64,000 nt of DNA from Rhodobacter capsulatus (GCF_003254295.1 NZ_QKZO01000004.1:248001-312000); one strand, 5' to 3'. Shown: positions 27,494-36,112, numbered from the stretch's first letter. Notes: generated by a model not told the origin, from the letters alone. Program-made: numbers and translations.

Positions 27494-30040
27494 ATGGACG
27501 GCGTCACCCTTTTGTCGGATTACAAGCCCTATCCCTTTGAGATCGCGTCCGTTTCCCTGACCTTCCGGCTGGATCCGGCGGCCACGCGGGTCACGGCGAC
27601 GCTGGAGGTGACGCCGCGGCAGCCGGGTGCCGACATGGTGTTGCAGGGCGAAGATCTGCGGCTGATCTCACTTTCCCTTGACGGGCGGGCGCTGGCCCCG
27701 GGCGACTATCAGCTGGACGAAACCGCGCTGGTGCTGCCCGCCGCGGTGCTGCCCGCAGGCCCGTTCCGGCTGCAAACCGAGGTCGAGATCGCCCCCGCCG
27801 CGAATACTGCGCTTGAGGGGCTTTACATGTCGAACGGGCTTTATTGCACCCAATGCGAGGCCGAGGGCTTTCGACACATCACCTTTTACCCCGACCGCCC
27901 CGACGTGATGAGCCGCTTTCATGTCCGCATCGAGTCGGATCTGCCGGTGCTTCTGTCGAACGGCAACCCGGTCGGGCAGGGGCCGGGCTGGGCGGAATGG
28001 GACGATCCCTGGCCGAAGCCTGCCTATCTTTTCGCGCTGGTGGCGGGGGATCTGCGCGCCACTTCGGGCAGTTTCACCACGCGCTCGGGGCGGCGGGTCG
28101 ATCTCAACATCTGGGTGCGTCCGGGCGATGAAACGCGCTGCGATTTCGCGCTGGGCGCGCTGGTCCGGTCGATGGAATGGGACGAAACGGCCTATGGGCG
28201 CGAATATGACCTTGATCTGTTCAACATCGTCGCGGTCGATGATTTCAACATGGGGGCGATGGAAAACAAGGGCTTGAACATCTTCAACTCGAAGCTGGTC
28301 CTGGCAAGCCCCGAAACCGCGACCGACACCGATTACGAACGCATCGAGGCGGTGATCGCGCATGAATATTTCCATAACTGGACCGGCAACCGCATCACCT
28401 GTCGCGACTGGTTCCAGCTTTGCCTGAAGGAAGGCTTGACGGTCTACCGCGACCAGAGCTTCACCCGCGACGTGCGGCTGGGCGGGCTCAAGCGCATCGA
28501 AGACGTGGCGGCCCTGCGCGCACGCCAGTTCCGCGAGGATGCGGGCCCGCTGGCCCATCCGCCGCGGCCCGACCGTTACAAGGAAATCAACAACTTCTAC
28601 ACCGCGACCGTCTATGAAAAGGGCGCCGAGGTGGTGGGGATGCTGGCGACGCTTCTGGGCCCTGAGGGCTATCGGGCGGCGCTGGATCTTTACTTCGACC
28701 GCCACGACGGCCAGGCCTGCACGATCGAGGACTGGATCAAGGTCTTCGAGGAGGCCTCGGGCCGCGATCTGCGCCAGTTCATGCTCTGGTATACTCAGGC
28801 GGGCACGCCGAAGCTGACGGTGACCGAGGCTTACGAAAACGGCACCTATACACTGGAGGTGACCCAGACCACCCCGCCCACCCCGGGCGAGGAGGTCAAG
28901 CCGCCGCGCCACATTCCGCTGGCGGTGGGGCTGTTGTCGCCCAATGGCGACGAGGTCGTGCCGACCACGGTGCTGGAACTGACCGAGGCGCAGCACAGCT
29001 TCCGCTTCGAGGGGCTTTCGGCGCGGCCGGTGCCCTCGCTCCTGCGCGGCTTTTCGGCGCCGGTGATCCTCGAGCGCGCGACGACGCCCGCCGAACAGGC
29101 GTTCCTGCTGGCCCATGACACCGATCCCTTCAACCGCTGGGAGGCCGGGCGGACGCTGGCGCGCCAGACGCTGATGGTGATGGCGCGCGGCGAGGGGGCG
29201 CAGCTTGATTACCTCGATGCGGTGGGGCGGCTCATTGCCGATGACGAGGCCGATCCGGGCTTCCGCGCCGCCTGCCTGCGCCTGCCGGGCGAGGACGAGA
29301 TCGCGGCGGCGCTGTTCGCGCGCGGCGACACCCCCGATCCGGAGGCGATCCGGGGCGCGCGGCGCAAGCTGATGAAGATGCTTGCCACCCGCCACGGCGC
29401 GGCGCTGAGCCGGGTCTATGACAGCTGCGCGGTGACGGGCCCCTACAGCCCCGACGCCGGGCCCGCCGGGCGCCGGGCGCTGCGGCTGGCCACGCTGGCG
29501 CTTCTGACCACCGAAGATGGCGGCGCCCGGGCGGCGGCGCTGTTTGCCGAGGCCACGAACATGACCGAAAGCATCGGCGCGCTGAATGCGCTGGTGGTCG
29601 AGGGCAAGGGGCAGGGGCAGCTGGCCAGTTTCGCCGCGCGCTGGGCGGCCGATCCGCTGGTGATGGACAAGTGGCGCATGGCGCAGGGCGCGCTGACCCC
29701 GCCCGAGGCGGCGGCGGAAACCGTGGCGCGGCTGGCGGCGGCGCCGGAGTTCGACTGGAAGAACCCGAACCGCTTCCGCAGCCTGCTGGGCGGCTTTGCC
29801 GCCAACCATGCGGGCTTTCACCGCGCCGATGGCGCGGGCTATGCGCTTTATGCCGATTGGCTGTTGCGCCTCGATCCGCTCAATCCGCAGACCGCGGCGC
29901 GGATGTCGACCGCCTTCGAGACCTGGCGGCGCTATGATGCCACGCGGCAGGCGCATGCCAAGGCGGCGCTTGAGCGCATCGCCGCCACCCCCGGCCTCAG
30001 CCGCGATCTTGGCGAGATGGTCGGGCGGCTTGCGGGCTGA
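27494..30040 (+). CDS. pepN: PepN, aminopeptidase N (M1 family)
   Basis: Zinc aminopeptidase of the cytoplasm with broad N-terminal specificity. It has 848 residues. The N-terminal beta domain is followed by the exopeptidase motif GAMENKGLNIFNSK (about 254-267) and the zinc motif HEYFHNW (about 290-296), with the third ligand Glu in KEGLTVYRDQSF (about 313). A helical C-terminal domain ends with LGEMVGRLAG. ATG 27494 follows a gaggaaag ribosome site. A very long open frame extends upstream through the malate synthase antisense and is not real. Confidence 0.96.
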   Translation: MDGVTLLSDYKPYPFEIASVSLTFRLDPAATRVTATLEVTPRQPGADMVLQGEDLRLISLSLDGRALAPGDYQLDETALVLPAAVLPAGPFRLQTEVEIAPAANTALEGLYMSNGLYCTQCEAEGFRHITFYPDRPDVMSRFHVRIESDLPVLLSNGNPVGQGPGWAEWDDPWPKPAYLFALVAGDLRATSGSFTTRSGRRVDLNIWVRPGDETRCDFALGALVRSMEWDETAYGREYDLDLFNIVAVDDFNMGAMENKGLNIFNSKLVLASPETATDTDYERIEAVIAHEYFHNWTGNRITCRDWFQLCLKEGLTVYRDQSFTRDVRLGGLKRIEDVAALRARQFREDAGPLAHPPRPDRYKEINNFYTATVYEKGAEVVGMLATLLGPEGYRAALDLYFDRHDGQACTIEDWIKVFEEASGRDLRQFMLWYTQAGTPKLTVTEAYENGTYTLEVTQTTPPTPGEEVKPPRHIPLAVGLLSPNGDEVVPTTVLELTEAQHSFRFEGLSARPVPSLLRGFSAPVILERATTPAEQAFLLAHDTDPFNRWEAGRTLARQTLMVMARGEGAQLDYLDAVGRLIADDEADPGFRAACLRLPGEDEIAAALFARGDTPDPEAIRGARRKLMKMLATRHGAALSRVYDSCAVTGPYSPDAGPAGRRALRLATLALLTTEDGGARAAALFAEATNMTESIGALNALVVEGKGQGQLASFAARWAADPLVMDKWRMAQGALTPPEAAAETVARLAAAPEFDWKNPNRFRSLLGGFAANHAGFHRADGAGYALYADWLLRLDPLNPQTAARMSTAFETWRRYDATRQAHAKAALERIAATPGLSRDLGEMVGRLAG

Positions 30041-30042
30041 AA

Positions 30043-30122
30043 GCGCCGGGGCGCTGCCCCGGACCCCGGCGTATTTGCGCCAAGAAAAAACACATCGGCT
30101 TTTTCTTGGGTCAAATACGCCC
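30043..30122. repeat. Composite intergenic hairpin element, copy E (short form)
   Basis: A left GC hairpin (ccggggc-gct-gccccgg) and a core with 22-bp arms at 30068-30089 and 30100-30121 (two mismatches). The core carries the same ggcgtatttg...ccaagaaaaa words as copy A. The right-hand modules are missing. It lies in the 173-bp spacer between co-directional pepN and gatB. Confidence 0.88.
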
Positions 30123-30213
30123 TTTCGACCTCAGACCCGCCGCGCGGGCGGGCCATCTTGCCCCGCGCCACGCCCTGCCCTAGAAGGGCTCAAGCCGAGA
30201 AAGGGAACCCGCA

Positions 30214-31731
30214 ATGCTTGATCACCTTGCCTTCACCGCCCCCGAACCGAAAGTCATTGCCGGCGCGAAAAGCGACTGGGAGCTGGTGATCGGGATGGAG
30301 GTGCACGCGCAGGTGGCCTCGAACGCGAAGCTGTTCTCGGGCGCCTCGACGGTGTTCGGCAATGAGCCGAACGCGAACGTCGCCTTTGTCGATGCCGCGA
30401 TGCCGGGCATGTTGCCGGTGATCAACGAATTCTGCGTGGCCCAAGCCGTGCGCACCGGGCTGGCGCTGAAGGCGGGGATCAACCTGCGTTCGGCCTTTGA
30501 CCGCAAGAACTATTTCTACCCCGACCTGCCGCAGGGCTATCAAATCTCGCAACTCTACCACCCGATCGTGGGCGAGGGCGAGATCATCGTCGACATGGGC
30601 CCGGGTGTGGCGCGCAAGGTGCGGATCGAGCGCATCCATCTGGAACAGGACGCGGGCAAGTCGATCCATGACATGGACCCGACCATGTCCTTTGTCGATT
30701 TCAACCGCACCGGTGTGGCGCTGATGGAGATCGTCAGCCGTCCCGACATTCGCGGCCCGGAAGAAGCCGCCGCCTATATCGCCAAGCTGCGGCAGATCCT
30801 GCGCTATATCGGCACCTGCGACGGCAACATGCAAAACGGCAACCTGCGCGCCGATGTGAACGTCTCGGTCTGCCGCCCCGGGCAATACGAGAAATATCAG
30901 GCGACACAGGACTTCAGCCATCTGGGCACGCGCTGCGAGATCAAGAACATGAACTCGATGCGGTTCATCCAGCAGGCGATCGATTACGAAGCGCGCCGCC
31001 AGATCGCAATTCTGGAGGACGGCGGCTCGATCGTGCAGGAAACCCGGCTTTACGACCCGGACAAGGGCGAGACGCGCTCGATGCGCTCGAAGGAAGAGGC
31101 GCATGATTACCGCTATTTCCCCTGCCCGGACCTGCTGCCTTTGGAAATCGAACAGGCCTGGGTCGATGACATCGGCGCGACGATGCCGGAACTGCCGGAC
31201 GACAAGAAGGCCCGGTTCGTCAAGGATCTGGGGCTGTCGGAATATGACGCCTCGGTGCTGACGGCGGAAGTGGCGGATGCCGAGTATTTCGAAGCCGTGG
31301 TGGCGGTGGCCGAGGATGGCAAGCTGGCCGCGAACTGGGTGATCAACGAGCTGTTCGGGCGCTTGAAGAAAGAGGGCCACGAGATCGGCCAAAGCCCGGT
31401 CAGCCCGGCGCAGCTGGGGGGCATAATCAAGCTGATCCGCTCGGGCGACATTTCGGGCAAGATCGCCAAGGATCTCTTCGAGATCGTCTATACCGAGGGC
31501 GGCGACCCGGCCGCGATCGTCGAGGCCCGCGGCATGAAGCAGGTCACCGACCTCGGCGCGATCGAGGCGGCGGTGGACGAGATCATCGCCGCGAACCCGG
31601 CGCAGGTGGAGAAGGCGAAGGCCAATCCGAAGCTGGCGGGGTGGTTCGTGGGCCAGGTGATCAAGGCGAGCGGCGGCAAGGCCAACCCCGCCGCGGTGAA
31701 CGAGATCGTGGCGAGGAAGCTCGGGTTGTAA
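30214..31731 (+). CDS. gatB: GatB, Asp/Glu-tRNA amidotransferase subunit B
   Basis: Subunit of GatCAB that binds tRNA and amidates Glu-tRNA(Gln) and Asp-tRNA(Asn). It has 505 residues. Blocks include [74 protein letters not shown] and the [18 protein letters not shown] block. The C-terminal YqeY-like tail ends [13 protein letters not shown] 30214 has aaggga upstream. gatA and gatC are not adjacent. A strong terminator follows its stop. Confidence 0.96.
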   Translation: MLDHLAFTAPEPKVIAGAKSDWELVIGMEVHAQVASNAKLFSGASTVFGNEPNANVAFVDAAMPGMLPVINEFCVAQAVRTGLALKAGINLRSAFDRKNYFYPDLPQGYQISQLYHPIVGEGEIIVDMGPGVARKVRIERIHLEQDAGKSIHDMDPTMSFVDFNRTGVALMEIVSRPDIRGPEEAAAYIAKLRQILRYIGTCDGNMQNGNLRADVNVSVCRPGQYEKYQATQDFSHLGTRCEIKNMNSMRFIQQAIDYEARRQIAILEDGGSIVQETRLYDPDKGETRSMRSKEEAHDYRYFPCPDLLPLEIEQAWVDDIGATMPELPDDKKARFVKDLGLSEYDASVLTAEVADAEYFEAVVAVAEDGKLAANWVINELFGRLKKEGHEIGQSPVSPAQLGGIIKLIRSGDISGKIAKDLFEIVYTEGGDPAAIVEARGMKQVTDLGAIEAAVDEIIAANPAQVEKAKANPKLAGWFVGQVIKASGGKANPAAVNEIVARKLGL

Positions 31732-31734
31732 GAG

Positions 31735-31766
31735 AAAAAGGCGCTCCTTCGGGGGCGCCTTTTGGT
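31735..31766 (+). terminator. Rho-independent terminator after gatB
   Basis: A 10-bp stem (aaggcgctcc with gggggcgcctt) closed by a ttcg tetraloop, directly after the gatB stop and followed by a T-rich run. The A run on its left means it could also act on the minus strand, ending the split gene. Confidence 0.9.
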
Positions 31767-31793
31767 TTTGGGGGGAAGTCGAGACGGAGCTAT

Positions 31794-32126
31794 TTATTTT
31801 TCTGATTGCCGAATTAATTCTTCATACAGAAGCGAAATGCCGATGATAGCTGTGATATTGCCTCGCCTTCGCAATTCGTCTGCGATTTTCTTTACGGAGG
31901 AATCAAAAGCGCTTCGATATGTGCGCGGGTTTTCGAGAAAGGCTCGTGAGTTGAAGTCGAAGAATATCAACTTGTAAAACTCACTCCGTTCTTCGGCCAT
32001 AAAGGCTTCTTTGGTGATGGAGGTCGATGACTTCTCTATGCGTGAGTAGAAATAAAAGTCGGGAAAGCCAAGTCTATAATACTCCCTAATTCCGCCAAGA
32101 AATATAGGCGGTGTTTTTTTTGTCAT
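31794..32126 (-). CDS. C-terminal part of split Nudix-like protein
   Basis: 110 residues starting MTKKTPPIFLGGIREYYRLG. FLGGIREYYRLGFPDFYFYSR resembles the segment that follows a Nudix box in divergent Nudix-like proteins. It overlaps the upstream frame by 41 bases and lies one frame over. The shift point is an A8 run on the coding strand (32114-32121). Removing one A would join both into one protein of about 378 residues. ATG 32126 has aggag nine bases before it, but that aggag also encodes the conserved ELGV of the first frame. So separate translation, slippage or a mutation are all possible. Confidence 0.5.
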   Translation of the reverse strand: MTKKTPPIFLGGIREYYRLGFPDFYFYSRIEKSSTSITKEAFMAEERSEFYKLIFFDFNSRAFLENPRTYRSAFDSSVKKIADELRRRGNITAIIGISLLYEELIRQSEK

Positions 32127-32931
32127 AGAAGTGAACTCCTAGTTCTTTTAGGCATTCACGGTTCAAGCTTTGTGTGATGCGGTTAAGCCCATCTTGATCG
32201 CTTTCGAGTTCAAGAAGATCATTTCCTTCAATCGTGCCGGAAAAAGAAGCGGAGATGGAGTTTGGTCTATTCGCGACAGATCTACTTCTAAGCTGAAAGA
32301 TCAACTTGTTGTCGGATGTTTCTGCCATTCCCACGACGCCCATGTGCCAAGTCAAATCCTCAGATCCGATCTGCGGAAGCTGTTGGGAGTCATCGAGTAG
32401 TTTTCTGCGGAGCGTGGTTCCTTCTAATATGATGTCGGGAGAAAAGTGAGTTCTAAGCGAGTCGAAGTAACTACATCTGGAGAATGTTATCGAGATTTCA
32501 TTTTTATGGATTTCGATCTTGTTTATGCAAAATGGCTCGCCGTCGAATAAGTGATTCCGTTTTTTGCCGGATTTCCTTAAATCGTCCAGTAGTGGCTCCG
32601 TGAAGCTCGATACTTTTCGGCTTAAAATTCTCTTTTCGTCATTCCATCGAAGGGTAATTCTATTTGATTTGCTTTCCGCTGGCGAGATGAAGTGGCAAGC
32701 TGGTAGGTAATCCACTTTTCCGCTGATGAATGTTTTGATGTGGTTTTCTTTCCCGTAGAATTTGAAAAGGTCTGTCTCGGATACTATCTCGGATTTATTT
32801 TTAAATATTTCATTCCGGTCGCGAAAGCTTCTGAGGGAGCCAAGTCCAATTCCCTTGGAGAATAAACCGTCTAAAGTCTTTAAGATGGCCCATCTGACCG
32901 ACGTTTCAGCTAAAAATATCCAATCCAGCAT
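32086..32931 (-). CDS. N-terminal part of split, divergent Nudix-like protein
   Basis: 281 residues from ATG 32931 (MLDWIFLAETSVRW); a TTG five codons earlier is possible. Function unknown. Residues about 195-275 look like a divergent Nudix domain: HMGVVGMAETSDNKLIFQLRS, then FSGTIEGNDL, then RECLKELGV, which resembles the REUxEExGU end of the box. The first Glu of the EE pair is Lys and the upstream Gly/Glu are not placed properly, so hydrolase activity is doubtful. The frame ends soon after an A8 run; the next frame carries the natural continuation. AT-rich codon use differs strongly from all neighbours. Confidence 0.5.
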   Translation of the reverse strand: MLDWIFLAETSVRWAILKTLDGLFSKGIGLGSLRSFRDRNEIFKNKSEIVSETDLFKFYGKENHIKTFISGKVDYLPACHFISPAESKSNRITLRWNDEKRILSRKVSSFTEPLLDDLRKSGKKRNHLFDGEPFCINKIEIHKNEISITFSRCSYFDSLRTHFSPDIILEGTTLRRKLLDDSQQLPQIGSEDLTWHMGVVGMAETSDNKLIFQLRSRSVANRPNSISASFSGTIEGNDLLELESDQDGLNRITQSLNRECLKELGVHFYDKKNTAYISWRN

Positions 32932-33165
32932 AGCGTTAACTCTCAACCTCTCTCGATCGCTCTTAATTTATTCTTTGGCTCTCTTGCTTTGCGTGTTGTT
33001 CGCCGATTCGGTTTGCTTTTTTTGATGGCGTTAACGTTGTGAGCTTTTCGGCGAAAAAGAGTATCCTCGGTGATATGTTTCTCAAAGGTGGTTTTGTGTC
33101 GCGTATTCCCCTTGCACCACGCGCCCCCAGCCCCTACTTACCCGCAAAACCCAAGGGAGATTTGA

Positions 33166-34140
33166 ATGAGCGGCCTTCTCGCCCTTCTGGATGACGTGGC
33201 GGGGATCGCCAAGATTGCGGCCGCCTCGGTGGATGATGTCGCCGCGGGCGCGGCCAAGGCGGGGGCCAAGGCCGCGGGGGTCGTCATCGACGATGCCGCC
33301 GTCACGCCGCGCTATGTGCATGGGTTCGAGGCCAGCCGCGAATTGCCGATCGTGGGCAAGATCGCGATGGGCTCGATCCGCAACAAGCTGGTGTTCCTTT
33401 TGCCCGTCGCGCTGCTCCTCTCGGCCTTTGCGCCCTGGGTGATCACGCCGCTTTTGATGCTCGGCGGCGCCTATCTGTGCTTCGAGGGCGCGGAAAAGGT
33501 CTTTCACGTCCTGTTCCCGCATGGCCCCCATGCCGATGGCCATGTCGATCCGAAAGACGATCCGGCGGGCGATCCGGCTCATCTCGAGCGCGAAAAGGTC
33601 TCGGGCGCGGTGAAGACCGATTTCATCCTTTCGGCCGAGATCATGACCATCGCCATGGCCTCGCTGCCCGCGGGGCAGCCGCTCTGGATGCAGACGCTGG
33701 CGCTGGCCGTGGTGGCGGTGGGGATCACCGTTCTGGTCTATGGCGGCGTCGCGCTGATCGTGAAGGCCGATGACGTCGGGCTGTGGCTGGCGCGCAGGGG
33801 CAAGATTGCGCCGATCCGCTGGGTCGGGCGCGGCCTGGTGCGGGCGATGCCGCCGCTGATGACGGTTTTGTCGATCGTCGGCACCGCGGCGATGATCTGG
33901 GTCGGCGGCTCGATCCTTTTGCATGGCGCGGCCGAACTCGGCTGGCCCGCCGCCTATGACACGATCCACCATCTGGCCGAGGGCGCGGGCCATCTGCTGC
34001 CCGCGGGCGGCTTCACCGCATGGCTTGTGACGGCCGCCCTGGATGGCGTGCTGGGGCTGCTCTTCGGGCTGCTGCTGATCCCGCTGGCGATGTATGTCGT
34101 CGATCCGGCCCTGCGGCTGGTGGCGCGGCTGCGCGGCTGA
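33166..34140 (+). CDS. DUF808 (YedI-like) inner-membrane protein
   Basis: 324 residues. It starts MSGLLALLDDVAGIAKIAAASVDDVA, the typical opening of the DUF808 family. About six hydrophobic segments follow (near 75-100, 160-200, 225-260 and 280-310), with ASRELPIVGKIAMGS and YLCFEGAEKVFH in between. Function is unknown; the E. coli homologue is YedI. ATG 33166 has aaggga upstream. Its stop is directly adjacent to the stop of the convergent gene. Confidence 0.85.
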   Translation: MSGLLALLDDVAGIAKIAAASVDDVAAGAAKAGAKAAGVVIDDAAVTPRYVHGFEASRELPIVGKIAMGSIRNKLVFLLPVALLLSAFAPWVITPLLMLGGAYLCFEGAEKVFHVLFPHGPHADGHVDPKDDPAGDPAHLEREKVSGAVKTDFILSAEIMTIAMASLPAGQPLWMQTLALAVVAVGITVLVYGGVALIVKADDVGLWLARRGKIAPIRWVGRGLVRAMPPLMTVLSIVGTAAMIWVGGSILLHGAAELGWPAAYDTIHHLAEGAGHLLPAGGFTAWLVTAALDGVLGLLFGLLLIPLAMYVVDPALRLVARLRG

Positions 34141-34695
34141 TCAGACCGCCGTCGGCAGCGGCCGCGCCCCGGCGGGAACGCCGTTCAGCATCCGCAGCTT
34201 GCCCTGGCGCTGCGGCACCGGGCGGGGGGGCTGGGCCGGGCGTCCCTCGGGGCCAAGCGGTTCGGGATGGGCCATCAACAGCCCGTGCCGCGCCTTCAGC
34301 GCCGACAGCGCCGCCGCCGTGCGCAGATCTTCCAGTGCCGCCAGGGTCTGGTGCAGCTGCTCCGAGAGCGCTTTCAGCTGCGCCTCGGGCAGGGTGTCGT
34401 GCCGGGTGCGCTGCGCCTGGGCGCGCAGGATGAATTCCGCCTGCATCGTCACCGCGGCCAGCATCCGCATTTCGCCCACGGCCAGATCAAGATCTTCTTC
34501 CTGCAGCAAAAGCCAGCGTTCGCGCGCCTCGCCCGCATGGGCGACGACTTGCAGCGCCTTGTCGCGCACCGCCTCGATCTGCTGGTGCAATGCAGTCAGA
34601 CGGGCCGCCCGGCGGGTGGCACCGGGCGTCAGCAGGTTGCGCATCCGCACCCAGAGGCTGGGGGGCTGCTCTTGGCCGTGGTCTTCGGGGGACAT
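34141..34695 (-). CDS. Unknown helical protein downstream of a CtrA-type box
   Basis: 184 residues, not recognised. Residues about 25-135 are rich in Leu, Ala, Glu, Gln and Arg with heptad-like spacing (LHQQIEAVRDKALQVVAHAGEARERWLLLQEEDL), suggesting a coiled coil. The last 45 residues are Pro/Arg/Gly-rich and probably disordered. No signal peptide or membrane segment. The ATG has aggaag upstream. A perfect TTAA-N7-TTAA motif sits 85 bp before the start, so cell-cycle or motility-type control by CtrA is possible. Confidence 0.7.
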   Translation of the reverse strand: MSPEDHGQEQPPSLWVRMRNLLTPGATRRAARLTALHQQIEAVRDKALQVVAHAGEARERWLLLQEEDLDLAVGEMRMLAAVTMQAEFILRAQAQRTRHDTLPEAQLKALSEQLHQTLAALEDLRTAAALSALKARHGLLMAHPEPLGPEGRPAQPPRPVPQRQGKLRMLNGVPAGARPLPTAV

Positions 34696-34779
34696 TTCGA
34701 TCTTCCTTTGCCTCGCATGCGTCGGTGGGGGAGTGGGCCACCCCGACGTTTCTTTTGTGCGAGACTCGCGCAGGATTGG

Positions 34780-34794
34780 TTAAGATATGGTTAA
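34780..34794. promoter_or_regulatory. CtrA-type box TTAA-N7-TTAA
   Basis: ttaa-gatatgg-ttaac, an exact match to the full CtrA site with the usual 7-base spacer. It is 85 bp upstream of the 184-residue minus-strand gene, in a 235-bp non-coding spacer. Confidence 0.7.
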
Positions 34795-34930
34795 CAATCC
34801 CGGCTTCCCCCTGGGGGGGAGGAATTATCGGTTCCGGCGATGTCGATTTGCATCGCTCTGGCACCGACCGGGCACTGGAACGCGTGCCACTGCTCTGCCC
34901 GGCCCGCATCGGCGGGCAGGGCCTTCGATC

Positions 34931-35536
34931 TCAGACGATGCGGCGACGTTCGACCTTTTCGATGATCATCGCGCATTCCTCGACAAGGTAGAAGAAATAG
35001 TCGTGCTTGATGTCGAGCCCGTCGAGCATCAGGCTGGACATGAAGCGCAGCTTCGCCGTCGCTTCGAGGATCGAGGTCGGACGGTGGTCGAGGATGTCCT
35101 GCTCCGCCACGCCCATGCGGTAGCGGTAAAGCTTGATCATCTCTTCCAGATCCTCGATCGCCACCATCTCGGGGCTGCAGGCCTTGAGCACGAAGCGGCG
35201 ATGCGCATTGGGCAGGCCCTCCGGCACGACGCGCTTGGCCAGATCGCTCAACTGCTTGAAATCCGTGTAGGAAAGATCGGTGATCGTCAGGCTGTCCCGG
35301 GCCACCATCTCACCCGAGTCCAGCGCGACCGTGTCGGTCTCGGTCTCGCGCTGCTTGGCGTAGAACTGCCGCGACAGGGTTTCCTGTTCGACGATCAGAT
35401 CTTCCAGCAGATGTTCGAGATAGTCGTATTGCGCGATCTTCTCGGACAGGGCCAGGTGTTCCGTTTCCGCCGCCACGGCGAGCGCAACCGGCTGGGCTTC
35501 TTTCATCTCGTGCTTCTTGCGGAACGTGAACGCCAT
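34931..35536 (-). CDS. Unknown 201-residue protein, candidate CtrA-regulated gene
   Basis: Not recognised. It has 201 residues starting MAFTFRKKHEMKEAQPV. It looks soluble and alpha-helical with an acidic middle (EHLLEDLIVEQETLSRQFYAKQ). The C-terminal half has hydrophobic/aromatic helices (FMSSLMLDGL, HDYFFYLVEECAMIIEKVERR). No signal peptide. ATG 35536 has a strong gaggagaacc ribosome site; the longer frame upstream lacks one. The 5' spacer of 576 bp carries a TTAA-N7-TTAA box and other TTAA half sites. Confidence 0.75.
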   Translation of the reverse strand: MAFTFRKKHEMKEAQPVALAVAAETEHLALSEKIAQYDYLEHLLEDLIVEQETLSRQFYAKQRETETDTVALDSGEMVARDSLTITDLSYTDFKQLSDLAKRVVPEGLPNAHRRFVLKACSPEMVAIEDLEEMIKLYRYRMGVAEQDILDHRPTSILEATAKLRFMSSLMLDGLDIKHDYFFYLVEECAMIIEKVERRRIV

Positions 35537-36112
35537 GTTGGTTCTCCTCGGCTGGTCGGCACCCTTTGGGCACCCGTCTGATGAGGACACTATCGGCACC
35601 GCCTGCGGCATGAGTGAGGAAGCTTTTCGGAATTGTCGCCCAAAATGGAAACAAAAGGTTAACGACGTGTTGAGGCCGTCAAGAATCCTTAATGACTCCT
35701 TAATTCCCCGGCCAACCCCTTAAAACTTGGGGAAAACTGTTAACCAAGCGGCAATAATTCTGCTTTCGGGGCGGCACTGGCCGCGCGCGCTCAACCGTCG
35801 GTCAGTGGCAATTGTGTCAAAATTGCGCGATCCGGGCCGCTCTGCCGCGATCCCGCCGCGGTTGGCCGTCCCGGCCGTCGGAGGTCGGGCCGGGGGGCTT
35901 GACGTGGCCGCGTTGACGATTCGCGCGGCAGGGCGGGGGCGGTCGTTCGCGCTGCGGAAACGCCGGGCAGTCGCCGGGCGTTTTCCCGCTGCAAGGCGCC
36001 TTTGCGTTCACGCGCGCTTGATCTTCCGCAAGGAACGGGCCAGCTTCGTCCGATCGGGTCGGTCCGCTTCGGATCGCCCGCGACAAGAAACGACAGGACA
36101 GGGAGTCCGCAC
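35537..36112. other. 576-bp spacer with CtrA-type motifs
   Basis: No convincing gene. The left part, next to the 201-residue gene, is AT-rich for this genome. It holds the perfect CtrA-type box at 35689-35703, half sites gttaac at about 35658 and 35739, and ttaa at 35719. A gcaatt-N7-aattgc inverted repeat lies near 35807-35825. The right part is GC-rich and should contain the promoter of the peptide transporter operon; no clear -35/-10 pair was identified. Confidence 0.6.
35689..35703. promoter_or_regulatory. CtrA-type box TTAA-N7-TTAA
   Basis: ttaa-tgactcc-ttaa with the exact 7-base spacer, about 150 bp upstream of the start of the 201-residue minus-strand gene and surrounded by further TTAA half sites. 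Confidence 0.65.

Larger units (their letters stand above)
31767..33100. other. AT-rich insert, likely horizontally acquired
   Basis: From just after the gatB terminator to just before the DUF808 gene, base composition drops sharply against its roughly two-thirds GC surroundings. T and A runs abound and codons such as ttt, aaa, ata and aga are common. It carries one split gene on the minus strand. The 234 bp between that gene's start and DUF808 is AT-rich leader without a recognised feature. No tRNA, integrase or direct repeats were seen at its ends. Confidence 0.8.

Noticed and set aside
4139-30122. Recurrent palindromes as a possible CRISPR array
   Set aside because: Copies are single, kilobases apart and lie between unrelated genes. 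There are no spacers and no cas genes.
32762-33025. 87-codon plus-strand frame in the AT-rich island
   Set aside because: It is antisense to the split gene, lacks a ribosome site and has no recognisable features.
33082-33993. 303-codon minus-strand frame opposite DUF808
   Set aside because: His/Arg/Gln-rich antisense shadow of a clear membrane protein gene.
34855-34880. tggcac-type motif resembling a sigma-54 promoter
   Set aside because: The -12 element (TTGCA-like) is absent at the required spacing.
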